Below, one piece after another: positions 36,733 through 48,482 of a DNA stretch of 64,000 nt. This DNA is from Terfezia claveryi. Lineage: Eukaryota; Ascomycota; Pezizomycetes; Pezizales; Pezizaceae. Where the stretch lies: NCBI GenBank assembly GCA_015179025.1, contig WHUX01000072.1, forward strand, positions 62,001 through 126,000, written 5' to 3'. The position numbers and the translations under genes are program-made. Numbering within the stretch: the stretch's first letter is position 1; every line of letters starts with the position of its first letter. The notes under the pieces were generated by a model, which was not told the origin of the DNA, made no database searches, and saw nothing but the letters and a program-made list of their open reading frames with translations.

Positions 36733-38453
36733 GCTCCCGTTGGAGTCAGAGGTCTTGATCTTATTGATGCCCTCCTCTATTAGTTGCTTCGGTTTGCAAT
36801 ATATTACGCAAACCAGCTCACTTGATTCCAACTGGTTTCATTTCTTACATTCCACCTTCCCTATACTTTATCTGAGGGTGGTGAGGATGGTTAACCATAG
36901 CCGCGTCCCTTACATCAGATCTATCGAACTCAAGCTAGGCATTCGAAACCAGCTAGCAAACAACTGCATTTTCCTTTCCAGGATTGCAGTGACATACACA
37001 TACATATATAGTGCATAACATACACTATGAACCGTTCTCTTTCTAGGATATATAGATACTGACAAAACCATCTCACCACTTTGGCTACAGCTACTATCTT
37101 TGTTACCATCAGAAATTCATTTGCATGTGTCAATCATGCTGCTTGCTTTTATTTCTTTAGTTCTGCCCGCGGGTGGTGCCCTGCTTCCGCCTCGTGTGAC
37201 TGACACGCAGTTTAGCAAAGCTCTTTCTCGCTTAGCTAGAATTGCGATATTTAGTTCCTGTCTAGATGTAAAGGGCTTTGCACTGGCACATTTGCTCCGA
37301 GACCAACATTTTGCTGCAATGCAATGTAAATCCCCAGGCACAAAAGGCAAGGGGGAAAAAGGGGGCAAAAAAAAAAAAATGAATGAATGATGGCCCTATT
37401 ATCAATAATGCAGCTGTAATGCACTGTCAGCAAAAACACCGCCGGTTGTTTGGTAGGTAGGTACAGCCGCTACTTGGTATGGTTATGGGGACTGAAAAGT
37501 GCCGAAAACTTGAGTGGATCGGCATCGCCCTCAGGGTAAGTGCCTTCTTACAACTCTCTGAGTGAATTTTGCGAATACTGGTTTTAGGTAGTTGAGTTTG
37601 TACAAATAATAAATTTCGAAAGCCAATGCACAAGGGGAACAGACTATGGAAATGTAAATCCAATTAAGGGAATTCAAGAGAGACCCCCCCAAAAAGAAAA
37701 AAACATTTTGAAATCTGATCCGGAATATAGAGGTACATAGCTTTAATGCAAGGAAACACAGTAAGGGTCGCTTGGCTTCTTCGTCCGATTAAAAATAAAC
37801 TCGATTGATTTAGAAATTGGGTCTTCACACACCCCATTCCCCGGATACGAGAACACCCCATTTCCATGCCTCCACGCCCCTGGGCTTTCTGCATATTGAT
37901 TCTCAGGTCACGAAGAAGTATGGTGATCCGTAGAGCGACTAGTCACCCCGTGCGTGCCATGCATATATGTAGGCAGATGAGGTCGGCCTCAGAGCACCAA
38001 AAAAAAACTATTCCCCATGCTCTAAGGACTCTTTAATATCAATCGGTATGTATGAGCCACCTAAACAAAAGGACTCGCATTCACTACAATTGCACATTCT
38101 GTGCTTTGTTCTGAGATAGGATAGGGATATTATCGCCCCCAAGCTGGTGTGCGAACATCGCTAACACTTTTCTGAGCAACACCGGAAATAACCCAAGGCA
38201 ATTCCAATATAGAATTGAAAAAAAAAAGGATTTGGCAAAGGAAAGGAAATTGGAATGAGCCTACACAAAGACTAAAAAGGTACAAATAAAAAGAAGATCA
38301 ACAGGAACACCAAGAAAAGGATGGGATCTGGTGACGTGGAACAGATATGTTGGCCTAACAGAACTGACTGGATTGGCCGTAAAATGGAGGTGAGGTTACC
38401 ACTGCCTGTTTAGGCAAAAAAAAACCTCCTTCCGTCAAAAAAGTTTGACGCAT
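36733..38453. other. Intergenic region
   Basis: Between the 3' ends of the Acr2-like gene and the convergent Ypk1-like kinase. It holds A-runs near 37368-37378, 37689-37702 and 38215-38226. The open frame at 37100-37390 has a hydrophobic stretch but no other support. No gene is called. Confidence 0.6.
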
Positions 38454-40547
38454 TTATCGGCCAATAACACTTCCAGGGCCGGGATCTCTGACACTCCCTA
38501 TACCGTCCATACCTCCCAACTGCCCGGGACGATTATAACTCCAGCCTGTGAACTGCTGCTGAACACTTTGGCTGAGGAAATCCCCATCAACAACACTGTC
38601 AGTGGGAACCTCATCAGTGAACTCCCGATCAAAGTTTGCTGTGTCCATGGCATTCATCACATTCGGCCTGAAGGTAGGTTGGATTTTCTTCTGTAGCAGC
38701 CTCTTCCAGTCGACAGTCTCGAAGAACCTGTGAGACTTAATCTCCGCTGCACCATTAGCACCCAATCTTCGAGCCGGGTCTCTGTCTAGTAAACGAATGA
38801 GCAGGCTCTTGGCGTCATTTGGCACGATCTCAGGAGCTGGGAAATGTAGCGGGTCCTGGAGAATCTTTCGGTACATTTCATTGGTGTTCTCGTCATAGAA
38901 AGGAGGTAGACCCGTCAACATCTCATAGAGCAGCACGCCCAATGTCCACCAATCCACACTCTTTGTGTAGCCTTGGCCCAGGAGCAGTTCTGGGGCTAGG
39001 TATTCCGGAGTTCCACAGAAAGCTATAACAAACCGTCAGCTAAGTGAATGTTTTAATACACAGTTCTCAACTTACTATTGGTCTTATCAGCCTCTTTCAT
39101 GTTCAGCTTGCAAAGGCCGAAGTCACATAGCGCAATATGCCCCGTATAATCTAACAAAATGTTCTCGGGTTTCAAATCTCTGTAGATGACGTTGAATCCA
39201 TGTAGACACTCTAGGGCGCAAAGCAGTTCTGCTGTATAGAACCTTGCCCTGTTGACATCAAATTTCCCCTCTCGTTGAAGATGGTGAAACAGTTCGCCTC
39301 CGTTTACAAAGGCTAGTACAAAGTACAACTTTTCAGGTGACTGGAAGGAGAATTTCAATGGAACGATGAAAGGATTGTCAATCTGAGCAAGAACAGTGCG
39401 TTCGGCCAGAGTGTGGTTGACTTCGCTACGAGAAATGATGTGAGCCTTTCGGATAGTTTTCAGGGCGTATACTCGACTGGTATCTCGCTTCCTGTAACAA
39501 ATTATTAACAAGCCTCTCGAATGATCGGGCACCGATGATGACTCACCTGACTTGCATGACCTTTCCAAAACTGCCCTTTCCCACGACTTTCAATAAATCA
39601 AAATCGTCGATCGTTAAGGGTATATTCTACCCGTACGAGCATGAGTACAAGGTCCTCGCTGTGACAGAAGGGGTACCTTATTTACTTACTTGATTCTTTC
39701 TATATTCTACGCCAACCTTCAGGTTACCCGTGCCACCTGTCAATTGTACCCATTCGACTCCACTCTGGCCAGGGGCGGGCGGTGGATGTCCCTTCTTGCC
39801 TTGGAGCACAGTGGGTACAGGCTCCTCGAATCTTGGTTGCACTTTACAACTTCCCAAGAATAAATCCTCCTCGCGGCCCCCACTCCCTGGATTTCTCATG
39901 TAGATCCCACAGCTCAAGTCTGTATCTCTAGAGACATCGAACTTGTATTGCGTGGCAGAACCCGCGAAAGTTGGGGCATCCAAGGTGCCAGAGATAGCAT
40001 TAACAATAACTTGAGTCTTGTCAAACTCCAAGACACAGTACGTCCTGAACAACTTTGATAAAGCTCTTGTATGCCCATGGACCTGACCACTGTGGTTGCT
40101 GGAAGATGATGAGGGTCGGTGGGAGCCAGCCACCGAGCCTATACCACCAGATTTTGATGAAGACGATGTTGGCCGGCCATTTGAGCCTGAAAGGTTGGAG
40201 CCACCCGGCATTGTTAACCCCTGAGCTTCATGAATCGTGACGATGAGAAGCCCCGGAGACACCGTTGAGGTTGTCTTCTCACTGGACCCTACGATGGTAC
40301 CATCATTGGAGACTAGTGTACTAGTAGATGTTGACTGCTTCAAAGAACTAGGGGTAATGGTGGAAGTTGAAGATGACCTGGATTTATCCGGGGTGAGATG
40401 GTTATCCTTGAGCTCTACAAGTCCATATGATCAGCTCCGTCCAGCCATGGGGGATTTCTCCTTTCAGGAGGCCAGCACCAAAGGGGCATCTGGGAGCAAG
40501 AAGACTGCAAACTTACGCTTGAGGGATTTCGGGAGCTTCCAAGACAT
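38454..40547 (-). CDS. YPK1: Ypk1/Gad8-like AGC protein kinase
   Basis: Predicted SGK-type Ser/Thr kinase acting downstream of TORC2 and Pkh kinases in membrane-stress and cell-wall signalling. Exons in transcript order: 40517-40547, 39690-40414, 39547-39626, 39076-39491 and 38454-39022, giving 606 residues. The start MSWKLPKSLKQLKDNHL is typical of filamentous-fungal Ypk1. A C2-like region (about 70-250) is interrupted by a Ser/Gly-rich loop. The kinase domain begins IDDFDLLKVVGKGSFGKV and has YALKTIRK, YRDLKPENILLD, DFGLCK and the activation loop TFCGTPEYLAPE. The AGC tail carries a turn motif (PTDSVV) and a hydrophobic motif of the F-x-G-x-S/T-Y type (FTGWSY), where Trp replaces the usual Phe. 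Divergent from ADA2. Identification is firm. Confidence 0.95.
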
Positions 40548-41268
40548 GATTTCAGACAAGGAACTGCGGTGTCGTTGTGATGTAGTTGTATTGATGCTGA
40601 ACACCAGATGTTGCGTCTCCACTGACGGATTTTAGGTGGAATGGGGTCTCGTATATAATCTCAGGAGATTTTGATAGCAACAAGGTGAAATTCAAAACCA
40701 ACCCTATGGAAGTGTAAATTGTAAGGAGAAGAGGGAGGATGGAACACAGGGTGAGTGTTGGGGGAGGTGAAGGGGGGCAAGAACGATCCCTGCTGTTTGC
40801 TGTTTGCGAGGGATACGGGATTGGGGCTTCGAAGAAATTGGTGTAGCTAGCACAGGCTTCAAACTATCAACAAGTCTGAGCGCAGCACTGAACGGAAGGA
40901 AAATATGTATGAAGCCCAACAAACGGCTGGTTCCAAGAAACGCCCAATTATTGACCCGACCACCCTTGATACGCGTGTCTCGGACAGTGCCAGTGCCGGT
41001 GGGCAATATTAATAGGAGCTACGGTACGGAGTAAAGGGAATAAGTCTCATGAGTTGAAGTCTTCGGTAGCAGCGGTAAACTCGGACCGAGTATTACACGG
41101 GGTTTGTGTTATGTAATCATTTGAGCCTCTCAACGCGTACCTGAGCCTAAACTTTTAAGACTCAAAGAACTCTGCCGTCATTAATATCCTGAGCAAGAAA
41201 ACCCAGGACTGCGATTACAAGACGTTCGAACGTATATCCATCCTCCACCAACTAAGGTTCATCTCAAA
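40548..41268. promoter_or_regulatory. Divergent promoter region between YPK1 and ADA2
   Basis: This 721 bp separates the two start codons and must hold both promoters and leaders. No element is assigned with confidence, and the open frames here look accidental. Confidence 0.5.
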
Positions 41269-43020
41269 ATGACGGTGATCAAGAAGAAAGCCGCAAATAC
41301 ACCCAGAGGAGAACCTGGTGTCCGATACTACTGTGACATATGCTCAGTCGAGATAACATCTACGGTATTTCCATATATTGTGGTCGTGGTATAGGGTTGC
41401 GACTGACTTCGTTGCCGTAGGTGCGGATACGCTGTGCTCACCTCTCATGTACCGAGTATGACCTATGTGTTCCCTGTTTTACAAATGGAGGCCAGAGCAA
41501 TAACCACAATTGCGCGACACATCCGTATCATGTGATGGAACAGCATTCGGTACCTATATTCGATCCAGAGTGGGGTGCCGATGAAGAATTATTACTCCTC
41601 GAAGGGGCGGAAATATATGGTCTTGGGTCGTGGGCAGATATCGCAGATCACATCGGTGGAGGGCGAGATAAAGAAGAGGTTAAAAAGCATTATATTGATA
41701 CATATATCAATTCATCGAAATTCCCACTACCAGAGTTATCAGACCCAAATGATACTGGGGGTTTGGATAAGATATCAAAGGAAGAGTTTCAAGCGAAGAA
41801 AAAGAGAAGGATAGAAGCTAAGAAAGCTGTGTTACAAGCATCGCCCCTTCCACCAAAACAGAAGCCGACAACAAGTGGACCATCTTGCCATGAAGTTCAA
41901 GGATATATGCCTGGTCGTCTGGAATTTGAGACCGAATTTGACAACGATGGGGAGCATGCAGTTGCAGCTATGTTTTTCGAGCCAGGGGATGGAATAAATC
42001 CAGCAACAGGCCAGCTTGAACCTGAGGTAGAGCTGAAGGCTACCGTTATGGACATTTACAACTCAAAACTTACGCAGCGTGCCTTAAGGAAAAGAGTCAT
42101 GTTTGAACATGGATTGCTAGAATGTAGGAAAAACCAAGCAATGGACAAGAAGCGAACAAAAGAGGAGAGGGATCTCCTTATGAAATCCAAACCGTTCGCA
42201 AGGCTTATGAATAAGAGGGACTACGAAGAGTTCTCAGACGGCTTATTGAGAGAGCTAACTTTAAGACAAGCAGTGACTCAACTGCAAGAATGGAGAAAAA
42301 ATGGTATAATCAGCTTTGAGGGTGGGGCAACGTATGAGATGGAAAAGGTTCAGAGGGTGAGTTTTTCGTCATATTGTCGTTAAAGCGTTGGACCCTATGC
42401 TGAAGGAGTTTTCTACGGAATTAACAGAGCAATGCCTTGAAAACCGCTCTTGGGAATTTGGAACGTCTATCTCATCGATTTTCAAAAGCAACACCTCCAG
42501 TCGAGGGTCCCCCCCCGCTAAATCCTCTGATTCAAGCCACGCCGGATCCAGGGAATCCTCTCGCTGTATTGTCTGGGAAGAACCCTGGTTCCTCTCTCTC
42601 GCCTGGTCCCACCTCCAATCCTTTCGGGACCTCCACATCACCATCAGCCTCTTCGCCTTCTCTGCCTAAGAAGGGACCGTTGAGTGCCATTACCGGAGGG
42701 CCGTGGCAACCTCTTGAGTTGTCAGCTGAAAATGCAAGTGATTTTCACATTCTTACACCCGCAGAACAGACATTATGCATGAACCTGCGAATAAAGCCTA
42801 AGCCATACATGGTGATCAAGGAACAGTTGATGAAAGAGGCTACTAAACAAGGAGGAGTGCTTAAGAAGCGCACTGCAAAGGAACTGTGCTCTGTAAGGTA
42901 ACCCTTATAAACTGAATGCTAAATTGCAACATTGCTAATATTGATGCGCGCTAGATCGACGGTAATAAACTGTCAAGGATACTTGATTTCTTTGCAATGA
43001 GCGGTTGGATTAACAAGTAG
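41269..43020 (+). CDS. ADA2: SAGA/ADA complex adaptor Ada2
   Basis: Transcriptional adaptor that works with the Gcn5 acetyltransferase and Ada3 in SAGA and ADA. Exons are 41269-41364, 41421-42356, 42428-42892 and 42955-43020, giving 520 residues. A ZZ zinc finger (about 22-67) has the Cys/His series CDIC, CAHLSC, LCVPCF and [14 protein letters not shown] domain follows (about 77-128, [20 protein letters not shown] through [14 protein letters not shown]). The central region ends [22 protein letters not shown]-terminal SWIRM domain (about 430-520) includes [20 protein letters not shown] and ends [15 protein letters not shown]. The start at 41269 has a good A-rich context. Intron 2 (42357-42427) was placed using its TTAACAG acceptor and the ORF break. 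FOL1 follows 323 bp after the stop. Confidence 0.95.
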
Positions 43021-43032
43021 CTCAAAAGGTCG

Positions 43033-43300
43033 TAGACTGGTTCCGACTTTTCACTTCTATGCTTGAATTGAGGCTTCATTCTGTTTTGTATTCCCTTGGG
43101 TCAGGAGTTTTAGTCCCGATGGAGGCTGGGTGCATATATGGAGTTTGGTGACAATTTCGATCAGCGTTGCTTTGCTTTTTCTTGGCTATATATTTAAGTT
43201 TCCATTTGGAAAGATACAATAGTGAATACACTTCTTGGCAGAACCCTGTTAGGTGAATAGGGAGGTCCCGTCTCGGGAGGGTGTTGTGCCAACCAGACTA
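43033..43300. mobile_element. Possible short TA-flanked element between ADA2 and FOL1
   Basis: A clear right terminus (GTGCCAACCAGACTA, ending 43300) belongs to the same family as the 18427-18686 element. The best left partner, TAGACTGGTTCC at 43033, matches only in part, and the implied length (268 bp) is close to that of the 260 bp element. If real, the insertion fills nearly all the space between the ADA2 stop (43020) and the FOL1 start (43344). The left end is uncertain. Confidence 0.4.
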
Positions 43301-43343
43301 AAGAATCTGGCATGGTACGTAAAACACTGGATGATTCTGCAAC

Positions 43344-45837
43344 ATGCTCCACATGGGCCTGTTTAGAACATTCGCTCGCAACTGTGGGGCTCTACCAGCA
43401 ACTTCTCGCAGCTCTACAATCTCTCGTCGGTTCTCGTCATTACCATCGTCTGATATCAGAATGAAGGAATCACCGAGTTCCGTGGACGGGAAAGATTTGA
43501 TATATATAAAATCACTCAGTTTGTAAGCAGCATTGCCCACAATGTAATCCTGTTCACTAATTCAACGTCAGGAAAACCATGACAGGATTTGATTCCTGGG
43601 CTCGCCTAAAACCACAGCCTGTCATTCTTTCACTTTATCTGAAAACATCAGTCGCTCTTGCGGGGTCTACAGATCATTTACCTTACTCCATTCATTATGG
43701 TCATGTCTGTAAGGCTGTCACCAGAGCTGTTGAGTCCAGCGAGTTCCGGACCCTTGAGCACTTGGCGGAGGAAGTGAGTAAGTTGGCACTTGGGGACGAG
43801 CTTCATGGTGAATGGGTACAAGTCATTGTGGAGAAACCTCGGACGCTATTGCGTGCAGATGCTGCAGGAATAAGTATCGTCAGGCGAAAAGATGGGAAAC
43901 GAGAAGCAGAAGATCGAGTGTTCGTCAACAGTTTGAGGGTCGTGACCATCATTGGGATTCATCCCTGGGAGAGGAAGGAAGGACAGACCGTGGTTTTGAA
44001 TTTGACTTTGCATAAACCTATCAACACGAGGCCCTCCAGGGTGGAACAAGGGCTCGCTTTTGACCCACACTATGACTATAGGAAGGTAGTCAAGGTGGTC
44101 ACCGAGCTTGTGGAGAAGGCAACCTATAAAACCGTAGAGGCACTAGCCACCGCTGTTGCACGGGTAGTTTGCACAAAGTGTGAGATTGAGAAGGTTACGG
44201 TGTCAGTTGAGAAGCCGAGTGCCCTTACTTTTGCCAAAGGTGCAGGGGTGGAGGTTACAAGACATCGTGCATTCTTTAATCTGATAGAAGGTCCCAGTCT
44301 GAAAGCAGAGCAGGCCGTAGGCGAAGAGCCTTTAACTGGTGATGAGAGGGCCTCAACGGTACGTCACAGAGCCTTTGTGGCGCTGGGAAGCAATATGGGA
44401 GATAGATTCCAGTGGATCAGGGATGCTGTTAAGGAGCTGGGCAGAAGAGGGCTAAAAGTACGGAAAACGTCAAGCTTGTATGAAAGCAAGCCCATGTACG
44501 TCCTTGAACAGCCCGAGTTTCTTAATGGAGTATGCGAGGTATATAGATTCTTCTTCTCTGTATGGCAGACCCAAGCTAATGAAATCAAGATCGAAACCAC
44601 ACTTTCCCCAATGGACCTTCTAAAAGAGCTTAAGGATATTGAAGATACCATGGGAAGAAAAAAGATTATTGAAAAAGGACCCAGAAATATTGACTTGGAT
44701 ATCCTATTATACGATGGATTAGTTATGGATAGTGACATATTGACGATACCCCATAAACTTATGTTGGAAAGAGAATTTGTGTTACGTCCCCTTTGCGAGT
44801 ATGCCACCATCAAGCCAATGCACCCCAATATTCTTCTTGCTGACTTCTTAGAAAGTATTGCGCCAAACCTCGCTCACCCCCTCACATCAACTTCCTTCCG
44901 TGCTCATCTACAGTCACTTCCACCATCGACAACTGCGCATCATCCCCCTCTCCGGGCCTTTGCCCCACTTTCCCCTGCTAGTCCTCCTCTGGATCCCTTG
45001 AACCCAAATCGCAAAACTTTGCTGATGGCTGTGTTAAATCTCACCCCTGACTCCTTTTCAGATGGCGGAAGACACTCCACAGATTCTGGTTACATTGTAG
45101 CAACGGTTCAATCATTCATCAATGCAGGGGCAGATATCATCGATATTGGGGGCCAGTCAACCCGCCCCGGAGCAGCTGACGTTGGCAAAGAGGAAGAACT
45201 TAGAAGAGTTATACCAGCTGTTCGGACTATACGTGAAGCGAATATTACAATACCTATATCAGTGGACACGTATAGGGCAGAAGTGGCTGAGCAGGCTATT
45301 GAAGCCGGTGCGGATATCATAAATGATATTTCTGCTGGCCTATACGATGAGAACATTCTCAGCGTAGCTGCTTCCACCGGGGCTCCAATTGTTTTGACAC
45401 ATACTCGAGGGACGCCAAAGACCATGAATAGCCTCGCTACGTATAAAGACGTGATATCCGAGGTTGGAGAAGAGCTAGAGGCACGTATGGATGAGGCGTT
45501 AGCGAAGGGAGTCAGTCGATGGCAAATAGTTCTTGATCCTGGTTTAGGATTCGCCAAAGGCATGCAGGATAACCTTGAAATCATCAGGAGGTTGGAAGTT
45601 CTGAGAGGAAGAGAAAAGCTGAAAGGATTGCCGTGGCTTCTTGGACCAAGCAGGAAGCGGTTCGTGGGGACAATAACTGGTGTGGCAGATCCCCTAAAGC
45701 GAGGCTGGGGAACTGCTGGTGCCGTTGCCGGATGTATTGCAGGAGGTGCAGATATCGTCAGAGTTCATGATGTCGAAGAAATGAGCAAGGTGATTTGTAT
45801 GGCGGATTCTATATGGAGGAATAAAGTTACTGCCTGA
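43344..45837 (+). CDS. FOL1: Trifunctional folate-synthesis enzyme (DHNA-HPPK-DHPS)
   Basis: Predicted mitochondrial enzyme fusing dihydroneopterin aldolase, hydroxymethyl-dihydropterin pyrophosphokinase and dihydropteroate synthase. Exons are 43344-43522, 43572-44538 and 44590-45837, giving 797 residues. The N-terminus (MLHMGLFRTFARNCGALPAT...RRFSSLP) looks like a presequence. Two FolB-type domains (about 50-160 and 170-280) start DLIYIKSLSLKTMTGFDSW and RVFVNSLRVVTIIGIHPWE. HPPK (about 322-460) has FVALGSNMGDRF, RNIDLDILLYDG and IPHKLMLEREFVLRPL. DHPS (about 520-795) has MAVLNLTPDSFSDGG, DIIDIGGQSTRPGA and ADIINDISAG. The 51-nt intron 44539-44589 is stop-free and a multiple of three; family alignment (NGVCE followed by TTLSPMDLL) argues for its removal. 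DHPS is the sulfonamide target. Confidence 0.95.
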
Positions 45838-46335
45838 TTGAAGGTCTAAAAATATGGGCATGGGATTCAAAACATTGAAAATACATGTAGTCAGGGTACT
45901 AGCGAAATTGGCTTTGGTGCTGGTTCAAGCCCCTCGTAGAGAGCATGGGTGATCTAATAAACGAATCACAAAGAGAAACTCGTGAGGGTTTTGCTGCCAA
46001 GTCCAACTTCTTCATTCCCAAATATATACATACAAAGTAAAAATGTTTCCAGACGTTAGAGATAAACTGTCTATTACACTATAATGAGCAAAGCTAGTCT
46101 AAATTCCTCCCAGTGTCTGAACAAATTCTTGGAGTTGAAAAGAGGTGTATCTAAGGCCCAACACGTGACCAAAATGCTTACTTTAGTCATCACCACTTCA
46201 TAACCAGTTCATCTCCACTCCTATGCTCTCAAAATTTCACAGTCGCAACTCAACACCTCACATTCAACTCTAGCTACACCTTTGAGTGAGAAACGTCCAA
46301 AAGTAGAACCTCAATAAATTTCTTCTGTTACAAGC
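45838..46335. other. Intergenic region FOL1-THP3
   Basis: 498 bp containing the FOL1 3' flank and the THP3 promoter. A diverged copy of the dispersed CAAGCCCCTCGTAGAG-type sequence occurs near 45925-45943. No gene is seen. Confidence 0.55.
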
Positions 46336-48241
46336 ATGTCGGCGTGGAAAAGCACGACGACCCACTCCGTGCTGAACACTAATCGTCAGTCTCCTTTATT
46401 TCCAATGGTACTGCTTTTGGAGTTAGAATATGCCGGCTTAACTGATGTACCAGGTACCGGAGCGTATACAGCGGTAAATGCTCGCAAGACCCTGAGCGGA
46501 GGAAAGGTACGTACGGAGTTGCCCGATTCATCCTTCATTTCTAATGCATTCTCCAGTCTGAAACATCGACACCTCCATCGCACCAAGCGAGTGCTGGAAA
46601 AAAGAAAACCGAGTTTCCGCAGAAGCTTAAAAGTTATGTGGCTAGGGCATTCGAAAATCTACCAGATGAGGAGAAAAATGAAGTAGAGGAAGAACTAAAA
46701 GATATAATTACGGAGGCATTTGATAGGGATGTCGTGTGGAAAATAGATTGGGACAAATTGGATTTACCGCAGCAGAGGATTCGGAGAAGGAAAATGTATG
46801 GGAAAACTGATAGTGATATTGTGATGAAGGATGTTGAAGCAGAGGTCAAGAGAGTGGAAGGGACTTTGAGGAGAGCCAAGACTAATAACTTCGATGGGGC
46901 TGCTGTCACTTCGACCACATCACCCTCATCGTCTACAACAGTTTCTCCCACCAGATCACCACCTGGTGGTTTCACTGTGCCTAGCTCAAAAAAGCGCAAG
47001 AGGTATGTCCACCACGAATATCTATGGGATTTTATACTGACCACAATATAACCTCTCAAGCACCGATAATCACACATTAGAGTCTCCGACCAAGTCTGAT
47101 AGACGCTCCAGTAAGCAATGGGAGAAGGACCCATATGCATATGGCGAGGACCGATCTGCAGAGCTTGAGAATATGCGAGATAAGCGTGCGAAGAGATTCG
47201 CGAAAGAGCTCAGCATCAACACTAATGCTCCCCCATGGAAGCAGGAAAAAGAGTCTCAATACTCAACCCTAAAAGCTGACATGGAGACCGAGGGACCCGT
47301 AGTGGGGCGATGTATGGATTTGGAAAAAAGATATCTTCGCCTAACCTCTGCTCCCGATCCCAACATGGTTCGGCCATTACATGTCCTAGAAAAGACTTTG
47401 GACCTTCTCAAGAAAAAATGGAGAACAGAGAACAACTACTCATATATCTGTGATCAATTCAAGTCTCTTCGACAGGACCTAACTGTTCAACACATTAAGT
47501 CGGAGTTCACAATCACCGTTTACGAAATTCACGGTCGAATTGCACTAGAGAAAGTAGGCTATCAAGTTTCATCTGTACTTAGCTGTCTTATTAACCTTCG
47601 TGTATAGGGCGATTTGGGTGAGTATAATCAATGCCAATCTCAGTTGCAAAAGCTCTACCAAGAGATTCCCGGGGCGGGGCATCCCACCGAGTTCAAAGCG
47701 TATCGTATTCTGTATCTCCTTCATACTTGCAACCAGACGGACATGAGCGATGTTTTAGCAAGCCTAACAAAAACAGAGAAATCCGATAAAGCAATCCAAC
47801 ACGCACTTGCAGTGCGATCAGTGTTGGCGGCCAACAATTACCACAGGTTTTTTCGCCTTTATCTTGACTGTCCCAACATGGGTGCATACTTAATGGACTC
47901 ATTCATTGAGAGAGAAAGATTAGCGGCTTTAGAGATTATTTGCAAAGCGTAATTCCAACCACATTATGCCTGATATCGTGACTTGGCTAACTATTTTTTC
48001 CATCCTAATTTGAAGTTATCGAGTGTTTGTTGAACTTAGGTTTTTGACTGAGGAGCTTGGCTTCGAGAGTGACGGCGAGTGTGTACAATTCCTGTCAAAC
48101 CACGGTGCGGGGGATTTTCTTCAGGAGAAAAAGGACGAGAATGGCTCTGCTGTCAAGTTTCATTGCCTACCCGCAAGGCCCTTGTTTACAGCAGCCAAGG
48201 AAGCCGCTTTCCGCAAGGTGGATATTAAAGGACAAATATAA
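46336..48241 (+). CDS. THP3: Thp3/LENG8-like SAC3/GANP-domain protein
   Basis: Predicted nuclear SAC3/GANP/PCI-type protein; yeast Thp3 works with Csn12 in transcription elongation and mRNA processing. Exons are 46336-46384, 46454-46506, 46557-47002, 47061-47553, 47608-47948 and 48016-48241, giving 535 residues. The N-terminal half is charged and low-complexity, with FPQKLKSYVARAFENLPDEE and a KKRKSTDNHTLESPTKSDRR linker. The SAC3 domain (about residues 225-480) contains GRCMDLEKRYLRLTSAPDP, VRPLHVLEKTLDLLKKKW, SLRQDLTVQHIKSEFTITVY and GDLGEYNQCQSQLQKLY. It ends VFVELRFLTEELGFESDGEC. The first intron (46385-46453, 69 nt) is stop-free and in frame; I treat it as spliced because of its CTTAACTGAT branch-like motif and the out-of-place hydrophobic peptide it would encode. 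Confidence 0.9.
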
Positions 48242-48482
48242 CAAAGGGGCTTAACAGTGCAAGGAATCAATCCCCCATCACATGACACAAATGCGGGACT
48301 TGACCCAATTCAGTCCAAATATTCGATTCCCGAAATGTTCTACGCTTCCTATTTTCGACTTATACTTACCCTCTTGTTCGATATCATCTCATCAATATTT
48401 GTTTCCTTTTCAGCCGGGCCTTTTTCAGATTTTTCATACATATCCACCTCCATATACCCCGTCATTACCATGCATCACGCAG

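Noticed and set aside
37100..37390. 96-codon frame with a hydrophobic start resembling a signal peptide
   Set aside because: The tail is a Lys/Gly-rich run caused by an A/G-rich tract. The Acr2-like gene already ends upstream and nothing supports translation.
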